A stretch of DNA of 64,000 nt from Branchinecta lynchi (Eukaryota; Arthropoda; Branchiopoda; Anostraca; Branchinectidae). The notes beneath the pieces were generated by a model. That model was given only the letters and a program-made list of their open reading frames with translations, made no database searches and was not told the DNA's origin. The stretch covers positions 2,129,790-2,193,789 of the forward strand of contig JAKZAP010000021.1 of assembly GCA_023053575.1 (NCBI GenBank). The letters run 5' to 3'. The translations under genes and the position numbers were made by a program. This document shows, one piece after another, positions 63,738 to 64,000 of the stretch. The stretch's first letter is position 1; the number at the start of each line of letters is the position of its first letter.

Positions 63738-64000
63738 AAGGCGTACTCTGGCCGTTCCCCACGGACTCCACTTGAGGAGTCCCCGCGTTTTTGTTTGTCC
63801 CGGGGACTCACTCCCCGTATTCTCGCGAGTCCCCACGGACGGGGAATGCTCTGATTATCATCACCATCATCAAAAAGGACTCCCTTTCAGATTCGGAGGG
63901 GAATCAATTTTTGCTGGTGTTGGTGCAATGTAAAATTAATTGAAAACAATCAGAATAAACAAAATAAAAAATAAAGTGGATCCAGACTAATTTCGTCAGC
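63738..64000. other. No recognised feature at window end
   Basis: GGGGACT/AGTCCCC-like words repeat between 63,757 and 63,845 (CCCACGGACTCC, GAGTCCCCGCG, GAGTCCCCACGG), possibly another MITE end. The window stops in AT-rich sequence. Confidence 0.35.

Overview
The window is AT-rich, repeat-dense DNA of a eukaryote, most likely an invertebrate animal. Reasons: spliced-gene signals, 3' ends of several non-LTR retrotransposons, hAT-, pogo- and PIF/Harbinger-like non-autonomous DNA transposons with target-site duplications, a tRNA-like SINE trace and many poly(G)/poly(C) and poly(A) tracts. I see no operons, ribosome-binding sites, rRNA genes, intact tRNA genes or CRISPR array. The species cannot be named from sequence alone. 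There is no long conserved protein-coding gene; nearly all open frames of 60-130 codons look like chance or transposon debris.

The best host-gene candidate is on the minus strand at 40.3-40.95 kb. Two exons with good splice signals and a downstream AATAAA encode an inferred 89-residue secreted precursor: signal peptide, acidic stretch, RRKRR furin-type site, then a second dibasic site. A weaker single-exon candidate lies at 31,813-31,929 (+).

The rest is layered repeats, named by letter here. F (nine copies) has a GGATCCC motif at both ends and internal subrepeats of about 135 bp. H (several copies, some as large fold-backs) carries a hammerhead-ribozyme-like core. G is a short hAT-like MITE with poly-G/poly-C near its ends and 8-bp target duplications. 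A and B are MITEs with TIRs of about 18 and 10 bp. D is a 0.6-kb sequence present twice in opposite orientation 39 kb apart. R3 carries internal GC-rich tandem units. T is built on GATACCATGGTATC palindromes. P, S, M and U are further dispersed families. Retrotransposon relics are 5'-truncated 3' ends (about 0.24, 3.7, 9.4, 11.8, 26.8, 27.4, 31.1, 37.3, 58.7, 60.8 and 62.8 kb).

Local arrays: an 81/64-bp satellite (23.28-24.21 kb), a 47-bp hairpin minisatellite (36.15-36.43 kb), a 3-kb element of four 0.55-0.75-kb units headed by a cluster of strong hairpins (54.82-57.85 kb) and a 137-bp repeat interrupted by an 884-bp hAT element (61.2-62.5 kb). Nesting gives a relative order of insertions in several places: LINE in F, LINE in A, hAT MITE in M, hAT in minisatellite.
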